DNA of 64,000 bases from QVMG01 sp032073245 (GTDB lineage Bacteria; Bacteroidota; Bacteroidia; Bacteroidales; Tannerellaceae), in NCBI GenBank assembly GCA_032073245.1, contig DAMANX010000012.1, forward strand, positions 78,320 to 142,319. The letters run 5' to 3'. Numbering within the stretch: the first letter of the stretch is position 1; each line of letters opens with the position of its first letter. The translations under genes were made by a program, and so were the position numbers. Below, in pieces: positions 52,914 to 61,276 of this stretch. The notes under the pieces were generated by a model. That model had not been told where the DNA came from, did not search any database, and was given only the letters and a program-made list of their open reading frames with translations.

Positions 52914-54215
52914 ATGAAATCAAAAGATATCCTATTGAAAGTTATAGCAGAATGTTGCCGTGTGCTGATTGGCGTGGTATTTATCTTTTCGGGGTTTGTC
53001 AAAGCGGTAGACCCTGTTGGCTTTGCTATTAAAATAGGAGATTACCTGATGGCTTTCGGATTGGAGAAGCTTCAGGTGATTTCACTGGCTCTTTCGATTA
53101 ATATCTGTTCTATTGAGTTTATGCTGGGAGTATGTGTGTTATTGGGAGTATATCGTAAATATGCATCGATATTAACCATGCTCTTTATGGCTTTTATGAC
53201 TCCTTTGACTCTTTATCTGGCAATATTTGATCCGGTGTCGGATTGCGGTTGTTTTGGTGACGCATTGATTTTGACCAATTGGGAAACATTTGGAAAGAAT
53301 GTCATATTGATGGCTGCAGCGATCTTCCTATTTATATATAATCAGAAGATATTACCTCTCTTCACCTATAAAGTTTATTGGTTTGTAGCTCTTTTCTCTT
53401 TTGGAATGTGCAGTTTATTTGCTTTCCAGAACTACCGGCATTTGCCTGTTATTGATTTCCGCCCTTATAAGGTAGGAGCTAATATTCCGGAATCTATGGC
53501 AATCCCGGAAGGTGCAGCTATAGATGAATATCTCTATTCTTTTGTATATGAAAAAGATGGAGAAAAGAGAACATTCTCCCTGGAAGATCTGCCACAGGAA
53601 GGCAGTGGATGGGAATTTGTGGAATCCAAAACGACTTTGCTAAAAGAAGGATATATCCCTTCAATAGCAGCCTTTAATCTCTATAATGAGGATGATGAAG
53701 ATGTGACAGATATGATTCTGTCGGATGATAGAGGAGTATTCCTTCTGATTGTTCCCAACATAGAGAAGGCGAATGATGAACGGATTGATGAGATAAACGG
53801 AATATATGATTATGCACAGGAGAATGATCTGGCATTTTATGGAGTATCAGGTTCTACACAGGAGGCAGTGATGCGTTGGTCGGATTATAGCGGAGCTGAA
53901 TATCCTTTTCTTTTGGCGGATGATGTACTGCTAAAAACGATTATACGATCTAACCCGGGGTTGGTATTACTCAAGGGAGGTACTGTATTAGGAAAATGGC
54001 ATTATCGTGATATTCCTAAAGAGAATGAGATAAAAGAAGTGATGGATGAGTATTGGCAAAGCAATGAGACTGTTCTGAAAGAAGGCAGGTCACTTGTGCC
54101 CAACTTATTGACTTTTATCTTACCTTTGTTGCTTGTTTGGGTTTATGATTTCTTCCGGAATAGGGGGAAGAATAAAGGAGCTATAAGAGTTAAGAAGTCA
54201 GAGGAGTCAAAGTAG
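52914..54215 (+). CDS. DoxX-like membrane protein with extracytoplasmic thioredoxin-like domain (BT_3928 family)
   Basis: 433 aa. Four membrane segments (residues about 10-145) form a DoxX/MauE-like unit with the conserved ISDCGCFGDAL-type motif (here VSDCGCFGDALIL). One more membrane segment precedes a soluble ~200-residue domain (FLLIVPNIEKANDERIDEI, YPFLLADDVLLKTIIRSNPGLVLLKGG) that looks thioredoxin-like but has no CxxC. A C-terminal membrane segment ends the protein. The last codons (VKKSEESK) are encoded by a repeat element spanning the stop, so the tail may be acquired. Redox support is plausible but unproven. Confidence 0.82.
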   Translation: MKSKDILLKVIAECCRVLIGVVFIFSGFVKAVDPVGFAIKIGDYLMAFGLEKLQVISLALSINICSIEFMLGVCVLLGVYRKYASILTMLFMAFMTPLTLYLAIFDPVSDCGCFGDALILTNWETFGKNVILMAAAIFLFIYNQKILPLFTYKVYWFVALFSFGMCSLFAFQNYRHLPVIDFRPYKVGANIPESMAIPEGAAIDEYLYSFVYEKDGEKRTFSLEDLPQEGSGWEFVESKTTLLKEGYIPSIAAFNLYNEDDEDVTDMILSDDRGVFLLIVPNIEKANDERIDEINGIYDYAQENDLAFYGVSGSTQEAVMRWSDYSGAEYPFLLADDVLLKTIIRSNPGLVLLKGGTVLGKWHYRDIPKENEIKEVMDEYWQSNETVLKEGRSLVPNLLTFILPLLLVWVYDFFRNRGKNKGAIRVKKSEESK

Positions 54216-54260
54216 AATTGCTACTTAACTCCTAAGGAGCGAGAGAAACTGATAACTACT
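54188..54260. repeat. Imperfect hairpin repeat overlapping a gene end
   Basis: GTTAAGAAGTCAGAGGAGTCAAAGTAG-type sequence is followed by its imperfect inverse CTACTTAACTCCT and then CTAAGGAGC and GATAACT. The same words occur in the inner part of 32551-32727. The repeat begins inside the DoxX-like gene and supplies its stop codon. Confidence 0.6.
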
Positions 54261-54303
54261 GAATAAGAAAGTGTAATAAAAACTATATACAAATTAATAA
54301 GTT

Positions 54304-55059
54304 ATGAGAAAGAATATTATTGCAGGAAACTGGAAGATGAACACAACCCTTCAGGAAGGGCTGGAACTGGCAAAAGAATTGAATGAAGCATTGAAAGGTA
54401 AAACATTGAAATGTGATGTGGTTATCGGAACCCCATTCACTCATTTAGCTAGTATAGCTGCCGCTATTGATACAAATGTGATCGGCGTTTCTGCACAAAA
54501 CTGTGCGGACAAAGATAAAGGCGCTTATACAGGTGAAGTTTCTGCAGCAATGGTTGCTTCTACCGGAGCAAAATATGTGATCCTTGGCCACTCTGAAAGA
54601 CGTGCTTATTATCACGAAACTACTGAGATTCTGAAAACTAAAGTTGAACTGGCTTTGGCAAATGGATTGACTCCTATCTTCTGTATTGGTGAAGTATTGG
54701 AAGAAAGAGAAGCCGGCAAACATTTTGAAGTTGTTGATGAACAAGTGAAAGCTTCTTTATTCGAACTTTCAGCAGAGGACTTTGCGAAATTGGTAATTGC
54801 TTACGAACCTGTATGGGCTATTGGTACCGGAAAAACGGCTACAGCTGAGCAGGCAGAAGAAATACATGCACATATCCGTGCTACTATCGCTTCAAAATAT
54901 GGTAATCAGATCGCTGATAACTGTACCATCCTTTATGGTGGTAGCATGAACGGCGCTAATGCAAAAGAATTGGTTTCTAAACCTAATGTTGACGGCGGCC
55001 TTATTGGTGGAGCGTCTTTAGGTGTAGATAAATTTATGCCCATTATCGAAGCATTTTAA
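54304..55059 (+). CDS. tpiA: Triosephosphate isomerase
   Basis: Interconverts dihydroxyacetone phosphate and glyceraldehyde 3-phosphate. 251 aa, normal length. Catalytic Lys in AGNWKMNTT, His in GHSERRAYY and Glu in AYEPVWAIGTGKTA are all present, as is the phosphate-binding GGSMN/GGLIGGASL. It follows the DoxX-like gene by 88 bp, most of which is the hairpin repeat. Confidence 0.97.
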   Translation: MRKNIIAGNWKMNTTLQEGLELAKELNEALKGKTLKCDVVIGTPFTHLASIAAAIDTNVIGVSAQNCADKDKGAYTGEVSAAMVASTGAKYVILGHSERRAYYHETTEILKTKVELALANGLTPIFCIGEVLEEREAGKHFEVVDEQVKASLFELSAEDFAKLVIAYEPVWAIGTGKTATAEQAEEIHAHIRATIASKYGNQIADNCTILYGGSMNGANAKELVSKPNVDGGLIGGASLGVDKFMPIIEAF

Positions 55060-55069
55060 ATCAATTAAA

Positions 55070-55145
55070 AGTTGAAAGTTGAAAATTGAAAGTGAGGAGC
55101 TTCTCCCTACACTCAATGATTAACTTTCAACTTTCAATTTTCAAC
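55070..55145. repeat. TTGAAAG-type inverted repeat
   Basis: Left arm 55070-55092 (AGTTGAAAGTTGAAAATTGAAAG) and right arm 55122-55145 are near-complementary and themselves built of repeated TTGAAAG units. It fills the tpiA-SPOR gap. Confidence 0.65.
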
Positions 55146-55149
55146 TAAT

Positions 55150-55647
55150 ATGAGGCATTGCTCATTTATATTATTTCTTTTCCTTCTGTTGGGAAGCATT
55201 GGAATCTCTGCTCAGAATACACAGCACAATGTGAAAACTATCTTCGACTCTTTACAAGAGCCGGGAGTAGGTAAGGGCAACGTGACAATACATCAATCGG
55301 ATGCGATCCGTAAACTGGTGGGTTCACGTCATTATGGAGCCAATGTAGAAGAAACGGATGGTGCTTTCTTTCTGGCACTCGATGGCTTCCGTGTGCAGAT
55401 ATTTTCAGGAAACAGCCAACGAACATCAAAGAATGAAGCTTTTAGCAAAGAAAAAGAAGTAAAGGAATTATTTGCTGATATCACAACTTATGTTACCTAT
55501 AACGCTCCTTTCTGGAGACTGCGTGTAGGTGATTTTCGTACACACGACGAGGCTTATCACATGCTTCGCCAACTTAAAGAAACATTCCCTTCTTATGGGA
55601 AAGAGATGTACATAGTTTCAGAGAAAATTAAGATACCGCTTTACTAA
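55150..55647 (+). CDS. Secreted SPOR-domain protein
   Basis: 165 aa. Signal peptide MRHCSFILFLFLLLGSIGISA, then a single SPOR-like domain (about residues 75-155, GFRVQIFSGNSQRTSKNEAF ... WRLRVGDFRTHDEAYHMLRQL). SPOR domains bind denuded peptidoglycan glycan strands at division sites, so a periplasmic cell-envelope role is likely. The conserved position between tpiA and folE supports the call. Confidence 0.85.
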   Translation: MRHCSFILFLFLLLGSIGISAQNTQHNVKTIFDSLQEPGVGKGNVTIHQSDAIRKLVGSRHYGANVEETDGAFFLALDGFRVQIFSGNSQRTSKNEAFSKEKEVKELFADITTYVTYNAPFWRLRVGDFRTHDEAYHMLRQLKETFPSYGKEMYIVSEKIKIPLY

Positions 55648-55770
55648 CGATTAACTGTTAACGTTTAACGATTAATTTAACAGAAGACTTATTCATGTCT
55701 TATCTGGCGAAAAACAATCCCTTATATTAATCGTTAATCATTAATCGTTAATCATTAATCGTTAAATTAC
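55648..55770. repeat. ATTAATCGTTAA tandem repeats
   Basis: ATTAATCGTTAA is repeated three times with a 14-bp period at 55726-55765, and an inverted related stretch (GTTTAACGATTAAT) lies at 55662-55675. The two can pair. It fills the gap before folE. Confidence 0.65.
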
Positions 55771-56361
55771 ATGGTAAAGATTTCAGAATCAAACATTGAC
55801 GCCAAAGAAGAATTAGTTTATCACTATAAACACATTATTGAATTATTGGGAGAGGATATTGACCGTGAAGGGTTAATCAAAACTCCTGAACGTGTAGCCA
55901 AAGCCATGCAGTTCCTTACTAAAGGTTACTGTGAAGATCCCGAAGCTGTAATTCGTTCCGCTATGTTTAAAGAAGAAGGATATAAGCAAATGGTGATTGT
56001 AAAGGATATAGACTTTTTCTCAATGTGTGAACACCACATGCTACCATTCTTTGGAAAAGCGCATATTGCTTACATACCTAAGAATTATATTACAGGCCTG
56101 AGCAAGATTCCTCGTATTGTAGATATTTTTGCCCGCCGCCTACAGATACAGGAACGTCTTACAATGCAGATTAAAGATTGCATTCAGCAGACGCTTGATC
56201 CTTTAGGTGTAATGGTCGTTATCGAAGCTCAGCACATGTGTATGCAGATGCGTGGAGTAGAAAAACAAAATTCACTTACAACTACTTCCGATTTCACAGG
56301 TTTCTTCCAGCAGGCCAAAACCCGCGAGGAATTTATGAATCTGATTAAGCATAATCGATAA
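55771..56361 (+). CDS. folE: GTP cyclohydrolase I
   Basis: Converts GTP to 7,8-dihydroneopterin triphosphate, the first step to folate. 196 aa. The zinc site SMCEHHMLPF and the later HMCMQMRGV supply Cys, His and Cys ligands, and TGLSKIPRIVDIFARRLQIQERLT is the family signature. It is a type IA enzyme. It ends the DUF1599-folE block and is convergent with the second uxaC. Confidence 0.97.
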   Translation: MVKISESNIDAKEELVYHYKHIIELLGEDIDREGLIKTPERVAKAMQFLTKGYCEDPEAVIRSAMFKEEGYKQMVIVKDIDFFSMCEHHMLPFFGKAHIAYIPKNYITGLSKIPRIVDIFARRLQIQERLTMQIKDCIQQTLDPLGVMVVIEAQHMCMQMRGVEKQNSLTTTSDFTGFFQQAKTREEFMNLIKHNR

Positions 56362-56366
56362 TATAC

Positions 56367-56445
56367 TTAGCCGCGGATTACGCCGATAAAGCGGATTTAG
56401 AATAATATATTTAATATCCGTGTTATCGGCGTAATCTGTAGCTAA
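56367..56445. terminator. Bidirectional hairpin between folE and uxaC2
   Basis: The perfect core GATTACGCCGATAA (56376-56389) / TTATCGGCGTAATC (56423-56436) is extended by TTAGC/GCTAA outer pairs. It sits between convergent genes and probably ends both transcripts. Confidence 0.65.
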
Positions 56446-56460
56446 ATCTATTCTTTTTTA

Positions 56461-57864
56461 TTAAAAAGAGAAGAATGTCTTCGCATTATTATAGCTGATA
56501 TCTTCTACCATTTTCCCTAAGAAAGATAATTCAGAAGCAGGAAGTTCTCCATTTTCAACATCATTTCCAATCAGATTACAAAGGGTACGACGGAAATATT
56601 CATGACGCGGGTAAGAAAGGAAGCTACGAGAGTCGGTTAACATTCCGACAAAACGGCTCAGTAGACCTAAAGAAGACAATGCATTCATTTGTCTCTCCAT
56701 TCCATCTTTTTGATCGAGAAACCACCAACCGGAACCGAATTGGATTTTCCCGGGAATTGTTCCATCCTGGAAATTACCAACCATTGTGGCAACCATTTCA
56801 TTGGCAGACGGATTCAGGTTATAAAGGATCGTTTTTGTCAATTTGTTGTTTTTATCCAGATTGTCAAGGAAGCGCGATAAGGCATCTGCCGTATTGTATT
56901 CTCCAATGGAATCGCAACCAATATCCGGTCCTAACTGGCGGAACAGGCGAGTGCTATTATTACGTAAAGCGCCATAATGAAATTGTTGAGTCCAACCTTT
57001 TTCCCAATCCATTTCACCAAAAGCGACAAGGATAGCTGATTTATATTTTCCTATTTCTTCGGGTGTAAGATGCATTCCTCCGTAAACTTTATGGAAGATG
57101 GTGTGTATTTCGGTTTCTGTATAATCATCTGCATAAAAACCACCTAATCCATGATCAGAAAGACGACAGCCATTAGCTGCAAAGAAGTCATGACGCTTGC
57201 GCAAGGCTTGGATAAGTTCAGGATAGGAACTTATATTCATTCCGCTAGCTTCCGAAAGAGCATTAATATAACCTATAAATTGTCCGGGATTTTCAACAGC
57301 CATGGCTTTGTCAGGGCGCCATGTAGGAAGCATCTTTATTTCGAAGCCATCGGCAGCAGTTTTCTCATGCCATTCGAGGGAATCAATAGGATCATCCGTT
57401 GTGCATACAGCCTCTACATTATAATGACGCATTAATCCCCGAGCAGAGAATTCAGGTGATTTTAGTTTTTCGTTACATTCATCATAAATCTCACGTGCTG
57501 TAGCAGGGCTTAAGAGTTTCTCAATTCCAAAAGCTGTACGAAGTTCCAGATGAGTCCAATGGTAAAGAGGGTTACGCATGGTATAAGGAACAGTTTCTGC
57601 CCATTTCTCAAATTTCTCCCAATCGGATGCATCTCCTGTGCAATAACGCTCATCAATACCATTTGTACGCATTGCACGCCATTTATAATGATCACCTCCC
57701 AACCATGCTTCCGTAAGGGAACGAAATTGATGATTCGTGGCTACCATTTTAGGATCTAAGTGACAATGGTAATCGATGATCGGCATCTTTGCCGCGTGAT
57801 TGTGATAGAGCTCTTTGGCTGTTTCTGTTTGCAACAGGAAGTTGCTGTCCATGAATGCTTTCAT
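56461..57864 (-). CDS. uxaC: Uronate isomerase (second of two)
   Basis: 467 aa, paralogous to 2821-4230 over its full length, with the same DYHCHL metal motif, SLTEAWLGGDHYKWRAMR, CTTDDPIDSL and SYPRHEYFRRTLC. It is transcribed away from the fructuronate reductase-uxuA-kdgK-kdgA operon and shares a 249-bp divergent promoter region with it, so it probably feeds the glucuronate branch (glucuronate to fructuronate). A -7 element lies at 57984-57991, and a palindrome covers its -33 position. Confidence 0.96.
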   Translation of the reverse strand: MKAFMDSNFLLQTETAKELYHNHAAKMPIIDYHCHLDPKMVATNHQFRSLTEAWLGGDHYKWRAMRTNGIDERYCTGDASDWEKFEKWAETVPYTMRNPLYHWTHLELRTAFGIEKLLSPATAREIYDECNEKLKSPEFSARGLMRHYNVEAVCTTDDPIDSLEWHEKTAADGFEIKMLPTWRPDKAMAVENPGQFIGYINALSEASGMNISSYPELIQALRKRHDFFAANGCRLSDHGLGGFYADDYTETEIHTIFHKVYGGMHLTPEEIGKYKSAILVAFGEMDWEKGWTQQFHYGALRNNSTRLFRQLGPDIGCDSIGEYNTADALSRFLDNLDKNNKLTKTILYNLNPSANEMVATMVGNFQDGTIPGKIQFGSGWWFLDQKDGMERQMNALSSLGLLSRFVGMLTDSRSFLSYPRHEYFRRTLCNLIGNDVENGELPASELSFLGKMVEDISYNNAKTFFSF

Positions 57865-57903
57865 AATATATTCTTATTGAATTTTGTGTTATCCTTTAAA
57901 GCT

Positions 57904-57936
57904 CTTAATGCCTTTAAAGCCTTTAAGGGCATTAAG
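57904..57936. repeat. Short hairpin in the uxaC2 leader
   Basis: CTTAATGCC (57904-57912) pairs with GGCATTAAG (57928-57936), with further TTTAAAG/CTTTAA pairing inside. It would lie in the 5' UTR of uxaC2. Confidence 0.55.
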
Positions 57937-57983
57937 GAAATTTGTACTTTTTGGACAAAGGAAAGAGAAAAATGGAAGGGAAA

Positions 57984-57991
57984 CAAACTTA
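57984..57991 (-). promoter_or_regulatory. Predicted -7 element of uxaC2
   Basis: On the minus strand TAAGTTTG fits TAnnTTTG. Twenty bases upstream, the -33 position falls in the palindrome 58001-58024 instead of a TTTG. Confidence 0.5.
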
Positions 57992-58000
57992 TGCTGTTAA

Positions 58001-58024
58001 AATATGTGTGCGAGCACACGTATT
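58001..58024. promoter_or_regulatory. 24-bp palindromic operator between divergent hexuronate promoters
   Basis: Arms AATA-T-GTGTGC and GCACAC-G-TATT around a central GA; all pairs match except one T/G. It lies 9 bp from the uxaC2 -7 element and 15 bp from the -7 element of the fructuronate reductase operon, covering the -33 position of both. A hexuronate-responsive regulator is the obvious candidate binder; it is not encoded in this window. Confidence 0.7.
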
Positions 58025-58039
58025 ACTAAATATTTATAT

Positions 58040-58047
58040 TACATTTG
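58040..58047 (+). promoter_or_regulatory. Predicted -7 element of the fructuronate reductase operon
   Basis: TACATTTG matches TAnnTTTG exactly. The -33 position (about 58016-58020) is CACG-like and lies inside the palindrome. Confidence 0.55.
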
Positions 58048-58112
58048 CTGCGTATGGAGCTAAACTCCTGATTTGAGAGGATTAAACCGATTAATATAAT
58101 ATCAAAAGAAGT

Positions 58113-58925
58113 ATGAGTAATTTATTTAGCGTAGAAGGCAAAGTCGTGGTTATTACCGGCGGAGCAGGAGTTTTAGGTAAGGGTATCGCCGGTTATCTGG
58201 CTGAACAAGGTGCAAAAATTGTAATTCTCGACAGGGATGAAGCTGCGGGAAATAAACTGGTAGATGGAATCAAAGTAAAAGGGGGTGATGCTACCTTCTT
58301 TGCAACTGATGTTATGAATAAAGAAGTGTTAGATCAAAACCGTGCGGATATTATTGCTCGTTATGGTAAGATCAATGTTTTATTGAATGCTGCCGGTGGT
58401 AATATGTCGGGTGCAACTATTCCTCCTGATAAGACAATACTGGATTTACAGATCGATGCATTTAAAAAGGTTGTTGATCTGAATCTTTTTGGTACAGTAT
58501 TGCCAACAATGGCATTCCTTCCTGAATTAGCTAAGCAAGAAAAAGGTTGTATTGTAAATTTTGCTTCCGAATCGGCATTACGTCCTTTAACACGTGTGGT
58601 AGGATATGGTACAGCAAAGGCTGCTATTACTAATTTTACAAAGTATCTGGCTGCTGAATTAGCACAGAAGTTTGGTTCCGGATTGCGTGTGAATGCAATA
58701 GCTCCGGGCTTCTTTATTACTCAACAAAACGAGTCTTTATTATTGAATCCTGATGGTTCTTTTACGGATCGTTCAAAAACGATTTTAGCACATACTCCAT
58801 TTAATCGCTTTGGTGAGCCGGAAGAGTTGTTTGGAACAATTCAGTACCTTATCAGTGAGGCGTCCAGTTTTGTAACAGGAACTGTTGCGGTTGTTGATGG
58901 TGGGTTTGATGCGTTTTCTATTTAA
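58113..58925 (+). CDS. SDR-family fructuronate reductase (mannonate oxidoreductase)
   Basis: 270 aa short-chain dehydrogenase. The cofactor loop is TGGAGVLGKG, the NAG motif NAAGG, and the active-site Tyr/Lys lie in VGYGTAKAAITNF. The C-terminus GTVAVVDGGFDAFSI is typical. It precedes uxuA in the same operon, so it should reduce D-fructuronate to D-mannonate and stand in for the unrelated long-chain UxuB of enterobacteria. Substrate assignment is by context and by known Bacteroidetes annotation. Confidence 0.87.
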   Translation: MSNLFSVEGKVVVITGGAGVLGKGIAGYLAEQGAKIVILDRDEAAGNKLVDGIKVKGGDATFFATDVMNKEVLDQNRADIIARYGKINVLLNAAGGNMSGATIPPDKTILDLQIDAFKKVVDLNLFGTVLPTMAFLPELAKQEKGCIVNFASESALRPLTRVVGYGTAKAAITNFTKYLAAELAQKFGSGLRVNAIAPGFFITQQNESLLLNPDGSFTDRSKTILAHTPFNRFGEPEELFGTIQYLISEASSFVTGTVAVVDGGFDAFSI

Positions 58926-59003
58926 GGAACTTAAGGAGTTTAAGATACCTAAGGAACTTAAGGCTTAATCATTAATAATTAAACATTAATCATTCAAATT
59001 AAT

Positions 59004-60176
59004 ATGTATCTATGTGAACAATCCTGGCGCTGGTACGGGCCAAATGATCCCGTCAGCTTAGCCGATATTTGCCAGGCCGGTGCAACCGGTATAGTAACGG
59101 CATTGCATCATATACCTAATGGAGAAGTGTGGACTGTGGAAGAAATTATGAAGCGTAAGCAGATGATTGAAGAAATGGGACTGAAATGGAGTGCTGTTGA
59201 AAGTGTTCCTGTACATGAACATATAAAAACACAAACAGGCGATTTCCAGAAATATATCGATAATTACAAAGAGAGTTTACGTAACCTGGGCAAATGTGGT
59301 ATTGACGTTGTTACATATAACTTTATGCCGGTATTAGACTGGACACGTACAGACCTATTGTATGAAATGCCTGATGGCTCCAAAGCGTTACGTTTTGAAA
59401 GGGCTGCATTTATGGCTTTTGATCTTTTTATTCTGAAACGCCCCGGTGCTGAAGCAGAATATAGTGAAACTGATAAAGCAAAGGCAAAAGCGCGTTTTGA
59501 CTCAATGAGTCAAGCAGAACGTGAACTTTTGACTCGCAATATTATTGCAGGCCTGCCTGGTTCGGAAGAGAGTTTTACTGTGGAGCAATTTCAGGAAGCA
59601 TTGGATCGTTATAAAGATATCGATGAAAATAAGTTACGAGCTAACCTGATCTATTTCCTGAAGGAAGTAACCCCTGTAGCTGATGAGGCAGGAGTGAAGC
59701 TGGTGATTCATCCGGATGATCCTCCTTATCCTATTTTAGGTTTACCACGTATATTGAGCACAGAAGAAGATTTCCGTAAAATAGTAGAAGCTGTGCCAAA
59801 TGAAAGTAATGGACTTTGTTTATGCACAGGTTCCTATGGAGTACGTGGTGATAACGATTTGGCAGGAATGATCACTCGTTGGGGAGAGCGTATTTATTTT
59901 GTTCATTTCCGTAGTACAAAGAGAAATGAAGAAGGAGACTTCTACGAAGCAAACCATCTGGAAGGTGATGTAGATATGTATGGTGTAATGAAGGCTTTAC
60001 TTGAAGTCGAACAGAAAGAAGGACGAAGTATAGTGATGCGCCCTGACCATGGACACCTTATGATTGACGATCTGCACAAAAAGACTAATCCAGGTTATTC
60101 TTGTATCGGACGTTTGCGCGGATTGGCCGAATTGAGAGGTTTAGAGATGGGTATAGCAAAATCAATGAAGAAATAA
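59004..60176 (+). CDS. uxuA: Mannonate dehydratase
   Basis: Dehydrates D-mannonate to 2-keto-3-deoxygluconate. 390 aa TIM-barrel enzyme of the UxuA family. Family segments include WRWYGPNDPVSLADICQAGATGIVTALHHIPNGEVW at the start, VIHPDDPPYPILGLPRI with metal-ligand His, LCLCTGSYGVR, VHFRSTKR and RPDHGH near the end. It lies 78 bp after the SDR gene and 21 bp before kdgK2. Confidence 0.96.
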   Translation: MYLCEQSWRWYGPNDPVSLADICQAGATGIVTALHHIPNGEVWTVEEIMKRKQMIEEMGLKWSAVESVPVHEHIKTQTGDFQKYIDNYKESLRNLGKCGIDVVTYNFMPVLDWTRTDLLYEMPDGSKALRFERAAFMAFDLFILKRPGAEAEYSETDKAKAKARFDSMSQAERELLTRNIIAGLPGSEESFTVEQFQEALDRYKDIDENKLRANLIYFLKEVTPVADEAGVKLVIHPDDPPYPILGLPRILSTEEDFRKIVEAVPNESNGLCLCTGSYGVRGDNDLAGMITRWGERIYFVHFRSTKRNEEGDFYEANHLEGDVDMYGVMKALLEVEQKEGRSIVMRPDHGHLMIDDLHKKTNPGYSCIGRLRGLAELRGLEMGIAKSMKK

Positions 60177-60197
60177 TATATCTTTGCGGAAAAAAAG

Positions 60198-61241
60198 ATG
60201 GAGAAGAAAGTTGTAACCTTTGGGGAAATCATGTTGCGTCTGGCAACTCCCGATTATCTCCGGTTTAATCAAACAGATAAGCTGAATGCCACTTTTGGAG
60301 GTGGTGAGGCAAATGTAGCAGTGTCATTGGCCAACTATGGTTTGCCTGTAGAGTTTGTTACACGTTTACCAAAAAATGATATTGCACGTGCTTGTGTAAT
60401 GGACTTACGTAAATATAATGTAGGGACTGAAAATATTGTTTATGGTGGTGAACGGTTAGGTATTTATTTCCTGGAAACCGGTGCTGTTGCCCGGGCAAGT
60501 AAAGTGGTTTATGATCGTGCTTATTCTTCAATTGCACAGATTGAACCGGGAATGATCAACTGGGAAGAAGTCTTTAAGGGAGCTACCTGGTTCCATTGGA
60601 CTGGTATAACTCCTGCTATTTCGCAAGGTGCTGCTGATGTATGTCTGGAAGCTGCAAGAATGGCTAATAAACTAGGTATTACGGTTAGTTGTGATATTAA
60701 CTACCGGAAGAACCTCTGGAAATATGGAAAGTCTGCTTCTGAAGTAATGCCTGCTTTGGTAGAATGTTGTGATGTTATACTGGGCAACGAAGAAGATTGT
60801 GAGAAAGTGTTTGGTATTAAACCTGAAGGATTTGATGTAACAGCTACTCATGGAGAAGTTAATGCAGCTGAATTTGAATCGGTATGTGAGCAGATGCAGA
60901 AACGTTTCCCCAGAGCTAAAAAAGTAATTATTACTTTACGTGGTGCAGTAAATGCCAATCACAATACATGGGGCGGTGTTCTTTATGCCGGAGGTACTCT
61001 TTATCAATCGAAACGTTATGATATTACCCATATTGTTGACCGTGTAGGCGGAGGTGATTCTTTTATGGGAGGCTTAATCTATGGATTAATAACCTGGCCA
61101 CAAGATAACCAGAAAGCATTAGAGTTTGCTGTGGCAGCATCCTGCCTTAAACATACAATCTACGGTGATTATAACCAGGTTACTGTAGATGAAGTAGAGA
61201 AACTAATGGGGGGCGATGGCTCAGGCAGGGTATCAAGATAA
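60198..61241 (+). CDS. kdgK: 2-keto-3-deoxygluconate kinase (second of two)
   Basis: 347 aa, same length as and highly similar to 4354-5397. It has GGGEANVAVSLANYG and the PfkB signature VDRVGGGDSFMGGL with Asp287. DNA identity is visibly lower than protein identity, with many third-position changes, so the duplication is not recent. It lies 21 bp after uxuA and 35 bp before kdgA. Confidence 0.94.
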   Translation: MEKKVVTFGEIMLRLATPDYLRFNQTDKLNATFGGGEANVAVSLANYGLPVEFVTRLPKNDIARACVMDLRKYNVGTENIVYGGERLGIYFLETGAVARASKVVYDRAYSSIAQIEPGMINWEEVFKGATWFHWTGITPAISQGAADVCLEAARMANKLGITVSCDINYRKNLWKYGKSASEVMPALVECCDVILGNEEDCEKVFGIKPEGFDVTATHGEVNAAEFESVCEQMQKRFPRAKKVIITLRGAVNANHNTWGGVLYAGGTLYQSKRYDITHIVDRVGGGDSFMGGLIYGLITWPQDNQKALEFAVAASCLKHTIYGDYNQVTVDEVEKLMGGDGSGRVSR

Positions 61242-61276
61242 TTCGTAATTCGTAATTTTTAATTCGTAATTAGAAA
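61242..61276. repeat. TTCGTAATT tandem repeat in the kdgK2-kdgA gap
   Basis: TTCGTAATT occurs three times (61242, 61249 overlapping, 61263) in the 35-bp gap. It may be a decayed simple repeat like those in other gaps here. Confidence 0.5.
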
